Both the position numbers and the translations under genes were made by a program. Shown here piece after piece: positions 37,362 through 46,237 of a DNA stretch of 64,000 bases. Source of the stretch: an uncultured Aurantimonas sp. (GTDB taxonomy: Bacteria; Pseudomonadota; Alphaproteobacteria; Rhizobiales; Rhizobiaceae); NCBI GenBank assembly GCA_947488615.1, contig CANKZU010000001.1, forward strand, positions 463,031 to 527,030. The letters are read 5' to 3'. The notes below the pieces were generated by a model, which searched no databases, was not told the origin of the DNA, and worked only from the letters and a program-made list of their open reading frames with translations. The first letter of the stretch is position 1. Every line of letters begins with the position of its first letter.

Positions 37362-38378
37362 ATGGCAGTAACCCTCAAGGAAGTGGCGGAACGCGCCGGG
37401 GTCTCACGCTCGGCCGTGTCGCGCGCCTTCACGGAAGGTGCCTCCGTGTCCGTCAAGACCCGCCGCAAGGTCGCCAAGGCTGCGGCGGAACTGGGCTACA
37501 GCCCGAATTTGTTCGCCAGCAGTCTGACGACCCGGCGCACCAAGCTGATCGGGTTGGTCTCCAACAACTTCCACAACCCGATCTTCCTGCAGGTCTTCGA
37601 TCTCTTCACCCGCGGGCTTCAGGATCGAGGGTTGCGCCCGCTGCTTGTCAATCTGACGGACGAGACGGACCCGGAGAATTCCGTCCGGATGCTGCGGCAG
37701 TATTCGGTCGATGGCGTGGTCGTCGCCTCGTCCACATTGCCGCCCCGCTTCGCCCACGCCTTTCGCGAAGCCGGCGTGCCGGTGGTTCATTCCTTCGGCC
37801 GCTATTCCAGCACGCCCGAAGTGCATGTCGTCGGTATCGACAACCGCTACTGCGGCAAGATGGCGGCGGATTTGCTGGCCGCCCGGGGATACCGCCGGAT
37901 CGGCTTCATGGGCGGTCCGGAAACCGCCACCTCCACGCAGGATCGCCTCGCCGGCTTCCTCGCGGCGATGCAGGTCCATCCCGACATTGCTGTCAGTTAC
38001 AGCTACGCCGCCGCCTATTCCTTCGACGCCGGGCGGCAGGAGATGGCACGACTGATCCGGGACGGACCGGCGGAAGCCTATTTCTGCGGCGACGACGTAT
38101 TGTCGATCGGGGCGTTGAGCGCGATCCAATCCGCCGGCCTGTCTGTGCCCGACGACATCGGCATCATCGGCCTCAACGACATGGAGATGGCGCGGTGGGA
38201 GAACATCAACCTCACCACCATCCACCAGCCGGTCCGCCAGATCATCACCTCGTCGATCGAATTGATCGTGGCGATGCTCGAGGAGCCGGACCGCTATCCC
38301 GAGTCGCGGCTTTTTCCCTGCCGGATCGTTGAGCGGGGAACGCTCAGACCGCCTGCGACAGGGGCACACGAAACATAG
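37362..38378 (+). CDS. LacI-family transcriptional regulator of the inositol locus
   Basis: 338 residues. The helix-turn-helix is at the extreme N-terminus (VTLKEVAERAGVSRSAVSRAF, residues 3-23), followed by the hinge region (GYSPNLFASSL) and a sugar-binding periplasmic-protein-like core (IGLVSNNFHNPIF, RRIGFMGGPETATS). Most likely binds the two identical TTTGCAACCGGTTGCAAA palindromes at 34070 and 41590 and represses transport and catabolic genes until an inositol-derived ligand appears. Its last 35 bases overlap the end of the convergent dehydrogenase gene. No own operator copy is visible before it. Confidence 0.9.
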   Translation: MAVTLKEVAERAGVSRSAVSRAFTEGASVSVKTRRKVAKAAAELGYSPNLFASSLTTRRTKLIGLVSNNFHNPIFLQVFDLFTRGLQDRGLRPLLVNLTDETDPENSVRMLRQYSVDGVVVASSTLPPRFAHAFREAGVPVVHSFGRYSSTPEVHVVGIDNRYCGKMAADLLAARGYRRIGFMGGPETATSTQDRLAGFLAAMQVHPDIAVSYSYAAAYSFDAGRQEMARLIRDGPAEAYFCGDDVLSIGALSAIQSAGLSVPDDIGIIGLNDMEMARWENINLTTIHQPVRQIITSSIELIVAMLEEPDRYPESRLFPCRIVERGTLRPPATGAHET

Positions 38379-39522
38379 GCGGGCGGGCGTCGACCCAGGC
38401 CCCCTGCCGGCCGGCCGAGGCGACCGCGCCATGCACGGCGGCCATGGAGCGCAGACCATCCTCGGCCCGCGGATAGAGATCGGCGGCCAGATCGGGCACC
38501 CGGCCTTCCTTCTCGGCGCGGATGATCTCCGCCAGATCCGCATAAATGTTGGCGAAGGCCAGCGGCATTCCTTCGGCATGGCCGATCGTCACCCGCGACG
38601 CGCGATCGGCTTCCGGCGACAATCCGGCCTCGCCGCGTTCGATCGTCTGCACCCGGCCGCCGAGCGGGGTCCAGTAGAGCTGGTTGGGCTGCTCCTGCGC
38701 CCAGCGCAGGCCGCCGGTCTCGCCGAACACCTGCAACGTCAGCCCGTGCTGCCGGCCGATGGCGACCGACGATGTCCACAGCCGGCCGACCGCGCCGCCA
38801 TCCATGCGGAAATTGACCATGGCGTCATCCTCGAGCGTCCGGCTCTCGATGCAGGAGGCAAAATCCGCCGACAGCGACGCGACCTCCTGACCGGTGACGA
38901 AGCTCGCCATGTGCAGCGCATGGATGCCGCAATCGGCGAACTGCGCCGAAACCCCGGCCTGCGCCGGATCGTAGCGCCAGCGCACGCGCGGATTGTCGGC
39001 ATCGGCCGCGTTGGCGTGATGGCCGTGGGCGAATTCGGCGACGACGAGGCGCACCCGGCCGAGATCGCCGCGCGCCACCATCGCCCGCATGTGCCGCACC
39101 AGCGAATAGCCAGTGTAGCCGTAATTGACCGCGCAGATCCGTCCCGTCGCGCGGGCGGTCCGGACAATCTCCTCCCCCTCCTCGACCGTCATCGTCATCG
39201 GCTTTTCGCACAGGACGTGGAAGCCGGCTTCGAGAAAGGCCTTGGTGATCTCGTAATGGGTGGCATTGGGCGTTGCCACGGTGACGAGGTCGACCCGGTC
39301 GTCGCGATCGCGCTCACCCGCCAGCATCTCCCGCCAGTCGCCATAGGCGCGGTCCGGAGCTATACCGAGGGTCCGCGCGTAGGCTCGCCCGGCATCCGGT
39401 ACATGGTCGAGCGCGCCGGCGGTGAAGACGAAGGCGCCGTCGAGCCCAGCCCCCAGCCGGTGTGCCGGCCCGATCTGACTGCCCGCGCCGCCGCCGACCA
39501 TGCCCCAGTTCAGCTTGCTCAT
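38344..39522 (-). CDS. Gfo/Idh/MocA-family dehydrogenase (inositol-type), first copy
   Basis: 392 residues from the ATG at 39522 with GAGGAA upstream. N-terminal NAD-binding Rossmann fold (WGMVGGGAGSQIGPAHRLG) and the family E-K-P motif (VLCEKPMTM); the substrate domain contains DCGIHALHMASF with the likely catalytic His. Similar to inositol and related polyol dehydrogenases; whether it takes myo-, scyllo- or chiro-inositol cannot be told. Third gene of a minus-strand set with a TIM-barrel protein and a second dehydrogenase; its 3' end overlaps the convergent LacI gene by 35 bases. Confidence 0.87.
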   Translation of the reverse strand: MSKLNWGMVGGGAGSQIGPAHRLGAGLDGAFVFTAGALDHVPDAGRAYARTLGIAPDRAYGDWREMLAGERDRDDRVDLVTVATPNATHYEITKAFLEAGFHVLCEKPMTMTVEEGEEIVRTARATGRICAVNYGYTGYSLVRHMRAMVARGDLGRVRLVVAEFAHGHHANAADADNPRVRWRYDPAQAGVSAQFADCGIHALHMASFVTGQEVASLSADFASCIESRTLEDDAMVNFRMDGGAVGRLWTSSVAIGRQHGLTLQVFGETGGLRWAQEQPNQLYWTPLGGRVQTIERGEAGLSPEADRASRVTIGHAEGMPLAFANIYADLAEIIRAEKEGRVPDLAADLYPRAEDGLRSMAAVHGAVASAGRQGAWVDARPPMFRVPLSQAV

Positions 39523-39532
39523 GGCGTGTTCC

Positions 39533-40426
39533 TCAATTGAAACCGATCGATTCCAGATAGGCGCGGTTCGCCGCCGCGTCGTCGATGGGCGAGGTATCGC
39601 CCGCCGGGTCGCAGTCCTGCTCGACCGTGCACCAGCCTTCGAAGCCAGCATCCAACAACACCTGACGCACGGCGGGAAAATCCACGTCGCCCTCGCCGAG
39701 ATTGCAGAAGATGCCTTGCCCGCAGGCGTCGTAGAAGCCGGTGCGATTGGCGATCGCGTCGGCCTTCACCTGCGGGTCGATGTCCTTGAAATGCATGTAG
39801 GAGATGCGGCCGATATGCCGCCGCATGAACGCCACCGGGTCGAAGCCGGCATAGGAATGATGGCCGGTGTCAAAGCAGATCTTCAAGATGCCCTCGTCCA
39901 CCTCGTCCAGGAGACGCTCCAGCTCCGGCTCGAAGTCGATGAAGCCGGCCGCGTGGGCGTGCATCCCGACGGTCAGGCCGTATTCCTCCGCGCCCATTCT
40001 GGCGATGGTGCGGATTCGGTCGACGAAGGCCTTCCACTCGGCGGCGTCCATCTGCTCGGCCTCGCTCGCGCGACCCGCTGTCGGCGCCCGGCGCGGCGAA
40101 ATCGAATCGATCAACACCAGATGGCGGGCGCCATGGGCGGTGAGCGCCTTGCAGGTTCGCACGGCGCCGTCGCGCACATCGTCCCACTGGTCGGGGTCGT
40201 GGAACGCCCGAAACACGACGCCGCCGATCAGTTCCAGATCGTGGGTCGCCAGCGCGTCGGACAGCAAGGCCGGGTCCTCGGGCATGAAGCCCACCGGGCC
40301 GAGCTCGATGCCCTTGTAGCCGGCCTCGGCGCATTGGCTGAGCACTATCTCCCAGGCCGGATTGCGCGGATCGTTGGCGAATTCGACGCCCCAGGAACAG
40401 GGGGCATTGCCGATACGGATGGTCAT
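39533..40426 (-). CDS. TIM-barrel sugar isomerase/epimerase-family protein (IolE-like candidate)
   Basis: 297 residues from the ATG at 40426. AP-endonuclease-2/xylose-isomerase-type TIM barrel: the start IGNAPCSWGVEFANDP, CAEAGYKGIELGPVGFMP, the metal-site candidates GMHAHAAGFID, ICFDTGHHSYAG, MHFKDID and WCTVEQDCD. In inositol loci such a gene usually encodes 2-keto-myo-inositol dehydratase (IolE) or an inosose isomerase (IolI-like). The length matches IolE, but its N-terminus differs from the common rhizobial form, so IolE is only the leading option. Sits ten bases before the first dehydrogenase. Confidence 0.82.
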   Translation of the reverse strand: MTIRIGNAPCSWGVEFANDPRNPAWEIVLSQCAEAGYKGIELGPVGFMPEDPALLSDALATHDLELIGGVVFRAFHDPDQWDDVRDGAVRTCKALTAHGARHLVLIDSISPRRAPTAGRASEAEQMDAAEWKAFVDRIRTIARMGAEEYGLTVGMHAHAAGFIDFEPELERLLDEVDEGILKICFDTGHHSYAGFDPVAFMRRHIGRISYMHFKDIDPQVKADAIANRTGFYDACGQGIFCNLGEGDVDFPAVRQVLLDAGFEGWCTVEQDCDPAGDTSPIDDAAANRAYLESIGFN

Positions 40427-40449
40427 GGTCGGATTAGCCTTTGCCAAAC

Positions 40450-41565
40450 TCAGAAACTGTCGAGCGACTGCCAGGATTTCGCTTGGGCAGACGCCATCGC
40501 CGCCGCAACGACGCGGTTGACGTCCATGCCGTCCCGAAAGGTCGGAAAGACCGGTTCGCCCGTCGCGATCGCGGTGAGAAAATCCTTGGCCTCGATGATG
40601 ATCTGATCCTGATAGCCGGTGCCGTGCCCCGGCCCCTGGCAGAACCCCGCATAGTCGGGATGCTCGGGACCGGTCAGGATCTTCGTAAACCCGCGCCGCT
40701 CCTCCGGGTCGTCCATGCGATAGAGCCAGAGCGCGTTCTGGTCCTCCTGATCGAAACGGATCGCGCCCTTGGTGCCGGTGATCTCGTAGGCGTAGCCCAT
40801 CTTGCGGCCGGTCGCGACGCGGCTGAAGAACAGATGCCCCATGGCGCCGCCCTCGAACCGGCACATGATCTGCGCCTGATCGTCATTGGTCACAGCCTCG
40901 TCGCCGGCCGGACCCGGACGGCTGGCGTGGACTGTCTCGACCTCGGCGATGAGGTCGCGGATCGGCCCGGCCAGCGCCAGCGCGCCATTGATCATGTGCG
41001 GCGCCAGATCGCCCATCGTGCCGTTGCCCGCTCCGCGCGTGCGCCAGGTCGCCGGAGCCTTGGGGTCGGCGTAGAAATCTTCCGCGTGCTCGCCCCGGAA
41101 CCAGGTGATGTCGCCGATCTCGCCGGTCCCGATCAGCTGGCGAGCAAATTGCGAAGCCGGCGTGCGGATATAGTTGAAGCCGACCATGTTCGCCGCCCCG
41201 CAGGCCTCCGCCGCCGCGACCATGGCCCGGCTTTCCTCCAGCGACGCGCCGAGCGGCTTTTCGCAGAACACCGGCTTGCCGAGGGCGAAGGCCGCCTCGG
41301 CGATGGCGCGATGGGTCTCCTGCGGCGAGGCGATGATCACCGCCTCGACCGCCGGATCCGTCACCAATTCGCGCCAATCGGCGGTGCAGCGCGCGAATCC
41401 GAACGCCGCGCGATAGCGCTCCGCCGATCCGGGGCTCGTGGCGCAGACCATCTCCAGCCGCGGGCGCAGCGCCGTCTGGAAAACCGCGCCGACGGCTTGC
41501 ATGGCGACCGCGTGCGCCTTGCCCATATAACCGCCGCCGACGATACCGATGCCAATTGGGGTCAC
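40450..41565 (-). CDS. Gfo/Idh/MocA-family dehydrogenase, second copy
   Basis: 371 residues from the GTG at 41565, which has AGGA six bases upstream and places the operator at 41590-41607 outside the gene; longer open frames to 41682 would run through the operator. Rossmann motif GIVGGGYMGKAHA at the start, FCEKPLGASLEES, and the substrate-domain DLAPHMINGALAL. A paralog of the first dehydrogenase with clearly different sequence, so the two probably act on different inositol isomers or successive keto intermediates. It is the first gene of the minus-strand set and diverges from iolD. Confidence 0.86.
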   Translation of the reverse strand: MTPIGIGIVGGGYMGKAHAVAMQAVGAVFQTALRPRLEMVCATSPGSAERYRAAFGFARCTADWRELVTDPAVEAVIIASPQETHRAIAEAAFALGKPVFCEKPLGASLEESRAMVAAAEACGAANMVGFNYIRTPASQFARQLIGTGEIGDITWFRGEHAEDFYADPKAPATWRTRGAGNGTMGDLAPHMINGALALAGPIRDLIAEVETVHASRPGPAGDEAVTNDDQAQIMCRFEGGAMGHLFFSRVATGRKMGYAYEITGTKGAIRFDQEDQNALWLYRMDDPEERRGFTKILTGPEHPDYAGFCQGPGHGTGYQDQIIIEAKDFLTAIATGEPVFPTFRDGMDVNRVVAAAMASAQAKSWQSLDSF

Positions 41566-41589
41566 GGGCGATCCTGCCTCAAAAAGAGG

Positions 41590-41607
41590 TTTGCAACCGG
41601 TTGCAAA
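41590..41607. promoter_or_regulatory. LacI-type operator, copy 2
   Basis: The same perfect 18-bp palindrome TTTGCAACCGGTTGCAAA as at 34070-34087. It lies between divergent dehydrogenase and iolD genes, 24 bases before the GTG at 41565 and 86 bases before the ATG at 41694. Spacing to iolD is nearly the same as copy 1 to the transporter gene (82 bases), as expected for one regulator controlling matching promoters. Confidence 0.87.
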
Positions 41608-41693
41608 ACACGTAACCTCAATAGCGGCCGGCCGGTCGTTCGACAATCGGCTTCTGAAGAAAATTTCACGCCGGCCCACCAACGGAGGAAAGC

Positions 41694-43565
41694 ATGAGCG
41701 CAGGAAGCGAAACGGTCCGTCTGACGACAGCGCAGGCCGTCATCCGCTATCTGGCCAACCAGTACATCGATATCGACGGCAGTGAGAAACGTCTGTGCGG
41801 CGGTGGCTTCGCCATCTTCGGTCATGGCAACGTGACGTGCCTCGGCGAGGCGCTCTACGACCATCGCAAGGAACTGCCGCTCTATCGCGGCCAGAACGAG
41901 CAGAGCATGGGCTTTGCCGCGGCCGCCTATGCCAAGCAGCAATTGCGCCGGCGCTTTATGTTCTGCACCGCCTCGGCCGGGCCGGGAACCAGCAATCTGT
42001 TGACCTCCGCCGCGCTCGCCCACGCCAACCGGCTTCCCGTGTTGATGCTGTGCGGCGATACCTTCATCACCCGCCTGCCCGATCCGGTGCTGCAGCAGCT
42101 GGAGCATTTCGGCAATCCGTCGCTGGGGCTCAACGACGCATTCAAGGCAGTCTGCCGCTATTGGGACCGCATCACTCACCCGGCGCAGATCATCCAGTCG
42201 CTGCCCGCCGCCATCGCCACCATGCTCGATCCGGCCGATTGCGGCCCGGCCTTCCTTGCCCTGCCGCAGGATGTTCAGGGCTGGACCTACGACTATCCAG
42301 CCGAATTCTTCGAGAAGACGGTGCATCGCATCCGGCGCGTGGCGCCCGACGCGAACGAGACCGCCGATGCCGCGGCGCTGCTCAAATCGGCGAAACGGCC
42401 GATGATCATCGCTGGCGGCGGCGTGCAATACTCCCGCGCGGTCGCGGAGCTGACCGCCTTCGCTGAGGCCCACGCCATCCCCGTGGTGGAAACCATCGCC
42501 GGGCGCGCCAACATGCTGGCGACGCACCCGCTCAATATCGGCCCGATCGGGGTGACCGGGTCCAGTTCCGCCAACGCGATCGCCGAAAAGGCCGATGTGA
42601 TCCTCGCCGTCGGCACGCGGCTGCAGGATTTCACCACCGGCTCCTGGACGGCCTTCGACAAGAGCGCCCGGCTCATCTCCATCAACGCCGCGCGGCACGA
42701 CGCCGGCAAGCATCGCTCGTTGCCGGTCGTGGGCGACGCGAAACTTGCCCTGACGGCGCTGGGCGACGCGCTTGCGGAGTATCAAGCGCCAGACGCATGG
42801 ACCGACGCGGCCAAGGCCGAGCGCCACGCCTGGGACGCCTATGTCGCCGACAATGTGCGGCCCGGCAACCGGCCGAACTCCTACGCCCAGGCGATCGGCG
42901 TCGTGAACGATCTCTGCGACCCGCGCGACCGGATCGTCACCGCGGCCGGCGGCCTGCCGGCGGAGATAACGGCGAACTGGCGCACTCTCGACATCGGCAC
43001 CGTCGATGTCGAGTTCGGCTTTTCCTGCATGGGCTACGAGATCGCCGGCGGCTGGGGCGCGCGCATCGCCCAATCGGAGACCGAGCCGGAGGCAGACACC
43101 ATCGTCTTCGTCGGCGACGGGGCGTATCTCCTGATGAATTCCGACATCTATTCCTCGGTGCTGACGGCCAAGAAGCTGATCATCCTGGTGCTGGACAATG
43201 GCGGCTTCGCGGTGATCGACAAGCTGCAGAACAACACCGGCAACACCTCGTTCAACAACCTCATCGCCGACTGCAACATCGCGGTCGAGCCCTTCCCGGT
43301 GGATTTCGAGGCACACGCCCGCGCCATGGGCGCCGAGGCCGAGACGGTCGCCAAGGCGGCCGAGCTGGCGGAAGCCTTCGAGCGCGCCAAGGCGGCCGAG
43401 CGGACCTTTGTCATCGTCATGCAGGTCGACCCCCATGACGGCTGGACCGCCGAAGGCCATGCCTGGTGGGAGGTCGGCACACCCCATGTCACCGACAACC
43501 AGCGTGTCCGCGCCGCCCATGTCGAGCAGGAAGCCGGCCGGACGCGTCAGCGCAGGGGCATCTGA
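41694..43565 (+). CDS. iolD: 3D-(3,5/4)-trihydroxycyclohexane-1,2-dione hydrolase IolD
   Basis: 623 residues from the ATG at 41694 with GGAGGAAA upstream. Thiamine-diphosphate enzyme of the acetolactate-synthase fold: catalytic Glu in YRGQNEQSMGFAAAAYAKQ near residue 70, central domain GGGVQYSRAVAELTAF, and the ThDP/metal motif GDGAYLLMNSDIYSS near residue 475. Length and the N-terminal YLANQYIDIDGSEKRLCGG insert are typical of IolD. It opens the inositol ring by hydrolysing the cyclic dione to 5-deoxy-glucuronate. First gene of a plus-strand operon behind operator copy 2. Confidence 0.93.
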   Translation: MSAGSETVRLTTAQAVIRYLANQYIDIDGSEKRLCGGGFAIFGHGNVTCLGEALYDHRKELPLYRGQNEQSMGFAAAAYAKQQLRRRFMFCTASAGPGTSNLLTSAALAHANRLPVLMLCGDTFITRLPDPVLQQLEHFGNPSLGLNDAFKAVCRYWDRITHPAQIIQSLPAAIATMLDPADCGPAFLALPQDVQGWTYDYPAEFFEKTVHRIRRVAPDANETADAAALLKSAKRPMIIAGGGVQYSRAVAELTAFAEAHAIPVVETIAGRANMLATHPLNIGPIGVTGSSSANAIAEKADVILAVGTRLQDFTTGSWTAFDKSARLISINAARHDAGKHRSLPVVGDAKLALTALGDALAEYQAPDAWTDAAKAERHAWDAYVADNVRPGNRPNSYAQAIGVVNDLCDPRDRIVTAAGGLPAEITANWRTLDIGTVDVEFGFSCMGYEIAGGWGARIAQSETEPEADTIVFVGDGAYLLMNSDIYSSVLTAKKLIILVLDNGGFAVIDKLQNNTGNTSFNNLIADCNIAVEPFPVDFEAHARAMGAEAETVAKAAELAEAFERAKAAERTFVIVMQVDPHDGWTAEGHAWWEVGTPHVTDNQRVRAAHVEQEAGRTRQRRGI

Positions 43566-43566
43566 C

Positions 43567-44406
43567 ATGAAGCAGTTCGCGGCCGACGCCATCGAACCGG
43601 ATGTCATCGTCGAAGAGCTTTTGCGCGGCGACGGCGCCGTCCGCATTACCGGGTTGTTCACGCCGGACCAGATTGCCGAGGCCCGCGCCATCGTCATGGC
43701 GCATTCCGAGGCGGCCAGCGAAAAGGTGACCCATTTCCAGGGCGCGGCGGCGGCCGAGGGCACGATCGCTCTCCAGCGCCGGGTCTGGAACCTCTTGGCC
43801 AAGGGTGAAATCTTCTCCCGCATGGCCGCGCATCCGGAGTTGATGCGCATCCTGCGTCGTTTTCTCGGCACCGAGTTCATCATGGGTTCGATCGCGGCCA
43901 ACCGCATCCTGCCGGGCGGCCCGGGCCAGGAGCCGCATGTCGACTATCCCTATTGGGATTTCCACAAGCCGGAGACGCACCCGACGGGGCTGAACGGCAG
44001 CTTTCCGATGAACGCGCAGGTCTCGATCCTGCTCGATCCGTTCACCGAGGCCTCCGGCGCCACGGCCTATGTTCCCGGCAGTCAGAAGGAACTGCGCTAT
44101 CCCACCGAGGAGGATCGCTTTCATGAGCGCTCGGAGCGGATGCTGGGCGATCCCGGCGACGTCGCGCTGTTTTACGGCGTCGCCTGGCACTGCGCGATGC
44201 CAAACCGTTCGGGCCACGACCGAAGCGCGATCCTGATCCAGTATCTGCCGAAATGGGTGAAACCCATGGAGGATATGCCGGCGGCTCTGCCGCAGGCGTT
44301 TCTGGACAACGCCAGTTCCGACATGCGGCAATTGCTCGGGTTGAACTATCCCTATCCCGAAGTGCTGGACGCCGCGCGGGCCGGCAACACCGAGGGGCGC
44401 GCATGA
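43567..44406 (+). CDS. Phytanoyl-CoA-dioxygenase-family Fe(II)/2-oxoglutarate-type protein
   Basis: 279 residues from the ATG at 43567, one base after the iolD stop. A cupin-fold dioxygenase with the metal triad apparently intact: His124 and Asp126 (EPHVDYPYW) and His208 (GVAWHCAMP), and Arg219 as the likely 2-oxoglutarate anchor. PhyH-family enzymes hydroxylate diverse small molecules. Such a protein is not part of the known core inositol pathway, yet it is placed between iolD and iolC with overlapping ends (ATGA with iolC), so it is part of the operon. It may act on a methylated or otherwise modified inositol. Confidence 0.85.
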   Translation: MKQFAADAIEPDVIVEELLRGDGAVRITGLFTPDQIAEARAIVMAHSEAASEKVTHFQGAAAAEGTIALQRRVWNLLAKGEIFSRMAAHPELMRILRRFLGTEFIMGSIAANRILPGGPGQEPHVDYPYWDFHKPETHPTGLNGSFPMNAQVSILLDPFTEASGATAYVPGSQKELRYPTEEDRFHERSERMLGDPGDVALFYGVAWHCAMPNRSGHDRSAILIQYLPKWVKPMEDMPAALPQAFLDNASSDMRQLLGLNYPYPEVLDAARAGNTEGRA

Positions 44407-45383
44407 CATCGCTTGCCGGCATCGCCCGGAACGACTTCGTCATCGTCGGGCGGGCGGGCATGGACTTTTACCCCGACCCGCCGGGCACGAAGACCGAAGA
44501 GGCGGAAAAATTCGTCGCCTGCCTCGGCGGCTCCTCGGCCAATATCGGTGTTGCGATCACCCGGCACGGCGGCCGGGCGGCGCTGGTGACCTCGGTATCC
44601 GACGACGCGATCGGGCGGTTCTGCCTCAACGAGCTGGCGAAATACGGCATCGATGCCCGCCACGTCCGCTCGGTCGGCGGCGAGGCGCGCAATTCGCTGG
44701 CCGTCGTCGAAAGCCGGGTCGAGGACCACCAGTCGGTGATCTACCGCAACGGCGCCGCGGATTTCCAGATGACGGCGGAGGACGTCGCGGCGGTGGATTA
44801 CGAAGCCTATGGCGCGCTGATCACGACGGGCACCGTCTTCGCTGCCGAACCGTCGCGCGGCGCAGCGTTTCACGCCTTCGACCTGGCCAGGAAGGCCGGG
44901 CTGCCGTTGATCTTCGACATCGACTACCGCCCCTATTCCTGGCCCTCGCCCGAAGTCGCTTCGGACGTCTATTCGCGCGCCGGCCGGCTCTGCGACATCG
45001 TCATCGGCAATGACGACGAGTTCGGCTTCATGGCCGGCGGCAAGGACAAGGGCCTCGCCAAGGCGCGGGAACTTGCGGGCAGCACCGCCAGCATCGTCGT
45101 CTACAAGATGGGCGAGCACGGCGCGATCACCATCACGCCGAACGAGGAATTCCGCTCCGGGATCTATCCCGTCACGGCGCTGAAGCCGACCGGCGCGGGC
45201 GACGCCTTCATGGGCGGCTTCGTCGCTTCGCTCGCCCAGGGCCATGAGTTGCGCGACTGCGTCATGCGCGGTTCCGCCTCCGCCGCGATAGTCGTGTCGC
45301 GGGTCGGCTGCGCCCCCGCCATGCCCACCACGGCCGAATTGGAGGCGTTCCTCGCCGACCATCCCGGCCCGACACAGCCTTGA
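44403..45383 (+). CDS. iolC: 5-dehydro-2-deoxygluconokinase IolC
   Basis: 326 residues. PfkB-family sugar kinase: N-terminal GRAGMDFYPDPPG and CLGGSSANIGVAI, C-terminal catalytic motif KPTGAGDAFMGGF with the base Asp. It phosphorylates 2-deoxy-5-keto-gluconate in inositol breakdown; the D-Y-R-P-Y-x-W segment (IDYRPYSWPS) is characteristic of IolC. It overlaps the upstream dioxygenase gene by four bases and is followed by iolB after eleven bases. Confidence 0.93.
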   Translation: MTSLAGIARNDFVIVGRAGMDFYPDPPGTKTEEAEKFVACLGGSSANIGVAITRHGGRAALVTSVSDDAIGRFCLNELAKYGIDARHVRSVGGEARNSLAVVESRVEDHQSVIYRNGAADFQMTAEDVAAVDYEAYGALITTGTVFAAEPSRGAAFHAFDLARKAGLPLIFDIDYRPYSWPSPEVASDVYSRAGRLCDIVIGNDDEFGFMAGGKDKGLAKARELAGSTASIVVYKMGEHGAITITPNEEFRSGIYPVTALKPTGAGDAFMGGFVASLAQGHELRDCVMRGSASAAIVVSRVGCAPAMPTTAELEAFLADHPGPTQP

Positions 45384-45394
45384 AAGGAACGCCG

Positions 45395-46237
45395 ATGCAT
45401 ATCGCGCCCTACGACAACCGCAACGAACCGATCGTCGATGTCGACGACGCGCTGGTTCCGCTGAACTATTTCAACATCGTCAAGCTGACCAAGGGCCAGG
45501 CTTTCGAATATCGCGTGCCGGGCTATGAGACCTGCATCGTGCCAGCCACCGGCACCGTCGACGTGACGGTCGAGGGCGAAGCCTTCGCCGTGCTCGGGAC
45601 ACGCGGCGTCGACGTCTGGGACGGCGAGCCGGAAGGCGTCTACGTGCCGACTGGCGCGACCGCCCAGATGGTCTGCGTATCGGACGCGGCGGAAGTGTTC
45701 GTCGCGGGGGCGAAATACGACAAGGTCCTGTCGCCCTTCGCCGTGCGCGCCGACGAGTTGGACAAGGTGCAGTATGGTTCCGACGACACCAAGACCCATC
45801 GCAAGATCAAGCACATTCTCGGCCAGAAGCAGCACGACAAGGTCGGCCGGTTGCTGGTCTCAGAGCTCTACACCGTGGGCAAGGGCGGCTGGTCGGGCTT
45901 TCCCAGCCACAAGCACGACACCGACCGCCTGCCTGACGAGACGCGGCACGACGAGACCTACAATTTCCGCTTCCGCCCCAATCACGGCACCGGCGTACAG
46001 ATGCTCCAGCGCGAGGACGGCAAGCCGGGCGACGCCTACCACATCGTCGACGGCTCGACGATCTGCCTCGACAAGGGCTATCACCCCTGCGCGGTGCTGC
46101 CCGGCTACGAGATGTACTATTTCACCATTCTTGGCGGCCTCAGCCAGCGCAGCCTGGTGCAGTATTTCCAGCCGAGCCACGCCGACCAACTCGAAACCAT
46201 TCCCGGCATCAAGGACATGATCGCGAAATTCAAATGA
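45395..46237 (+). CDS. iolB: 5-deoxy-glucuronate isomerase IolB
   Basis: 280 residues from the ATG at 45395 (AAAGGAAC upstream). A bicupin isomerase of the KduI/IolB family; family features include GGWSGFPSHKHDTDRLPDETRHDETYNFRF, whose His residues form the metal site, and the C-terminal GYHPCAVLPGYEMYYF. It converts 5-deoxy-glucuronate to 2-deoxy-5-keto-gluconate, the IolC substrate. Four-base overlap with the aldolase gene downstream. Confidence 0.93.
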   Translation: MHIAPYDNRNEPIVDVDDALVPLNYFNIVKLTKGQAFEYRVPGYETCIVPATGTVDVTVEGEAFAVLGTRGVDVWDGEPEGVYVPTGATAQMVCVSDAAEVFVAGAKYDKVLSPFAVRADELDKVQYGSDDTKTHRKIKHILGQKQHDKVGRLLVSELYTVGKGGWSGFPSHKHDTDRLPDETRHDETYNFRFRPNHGTGVQMLQREDGKPGDAYHIVDGSTICLDKGYHPCAVLPGYEMYYFTILGGLSQRSLVQYFQPSHADQLETIPGIKDMIAKFK

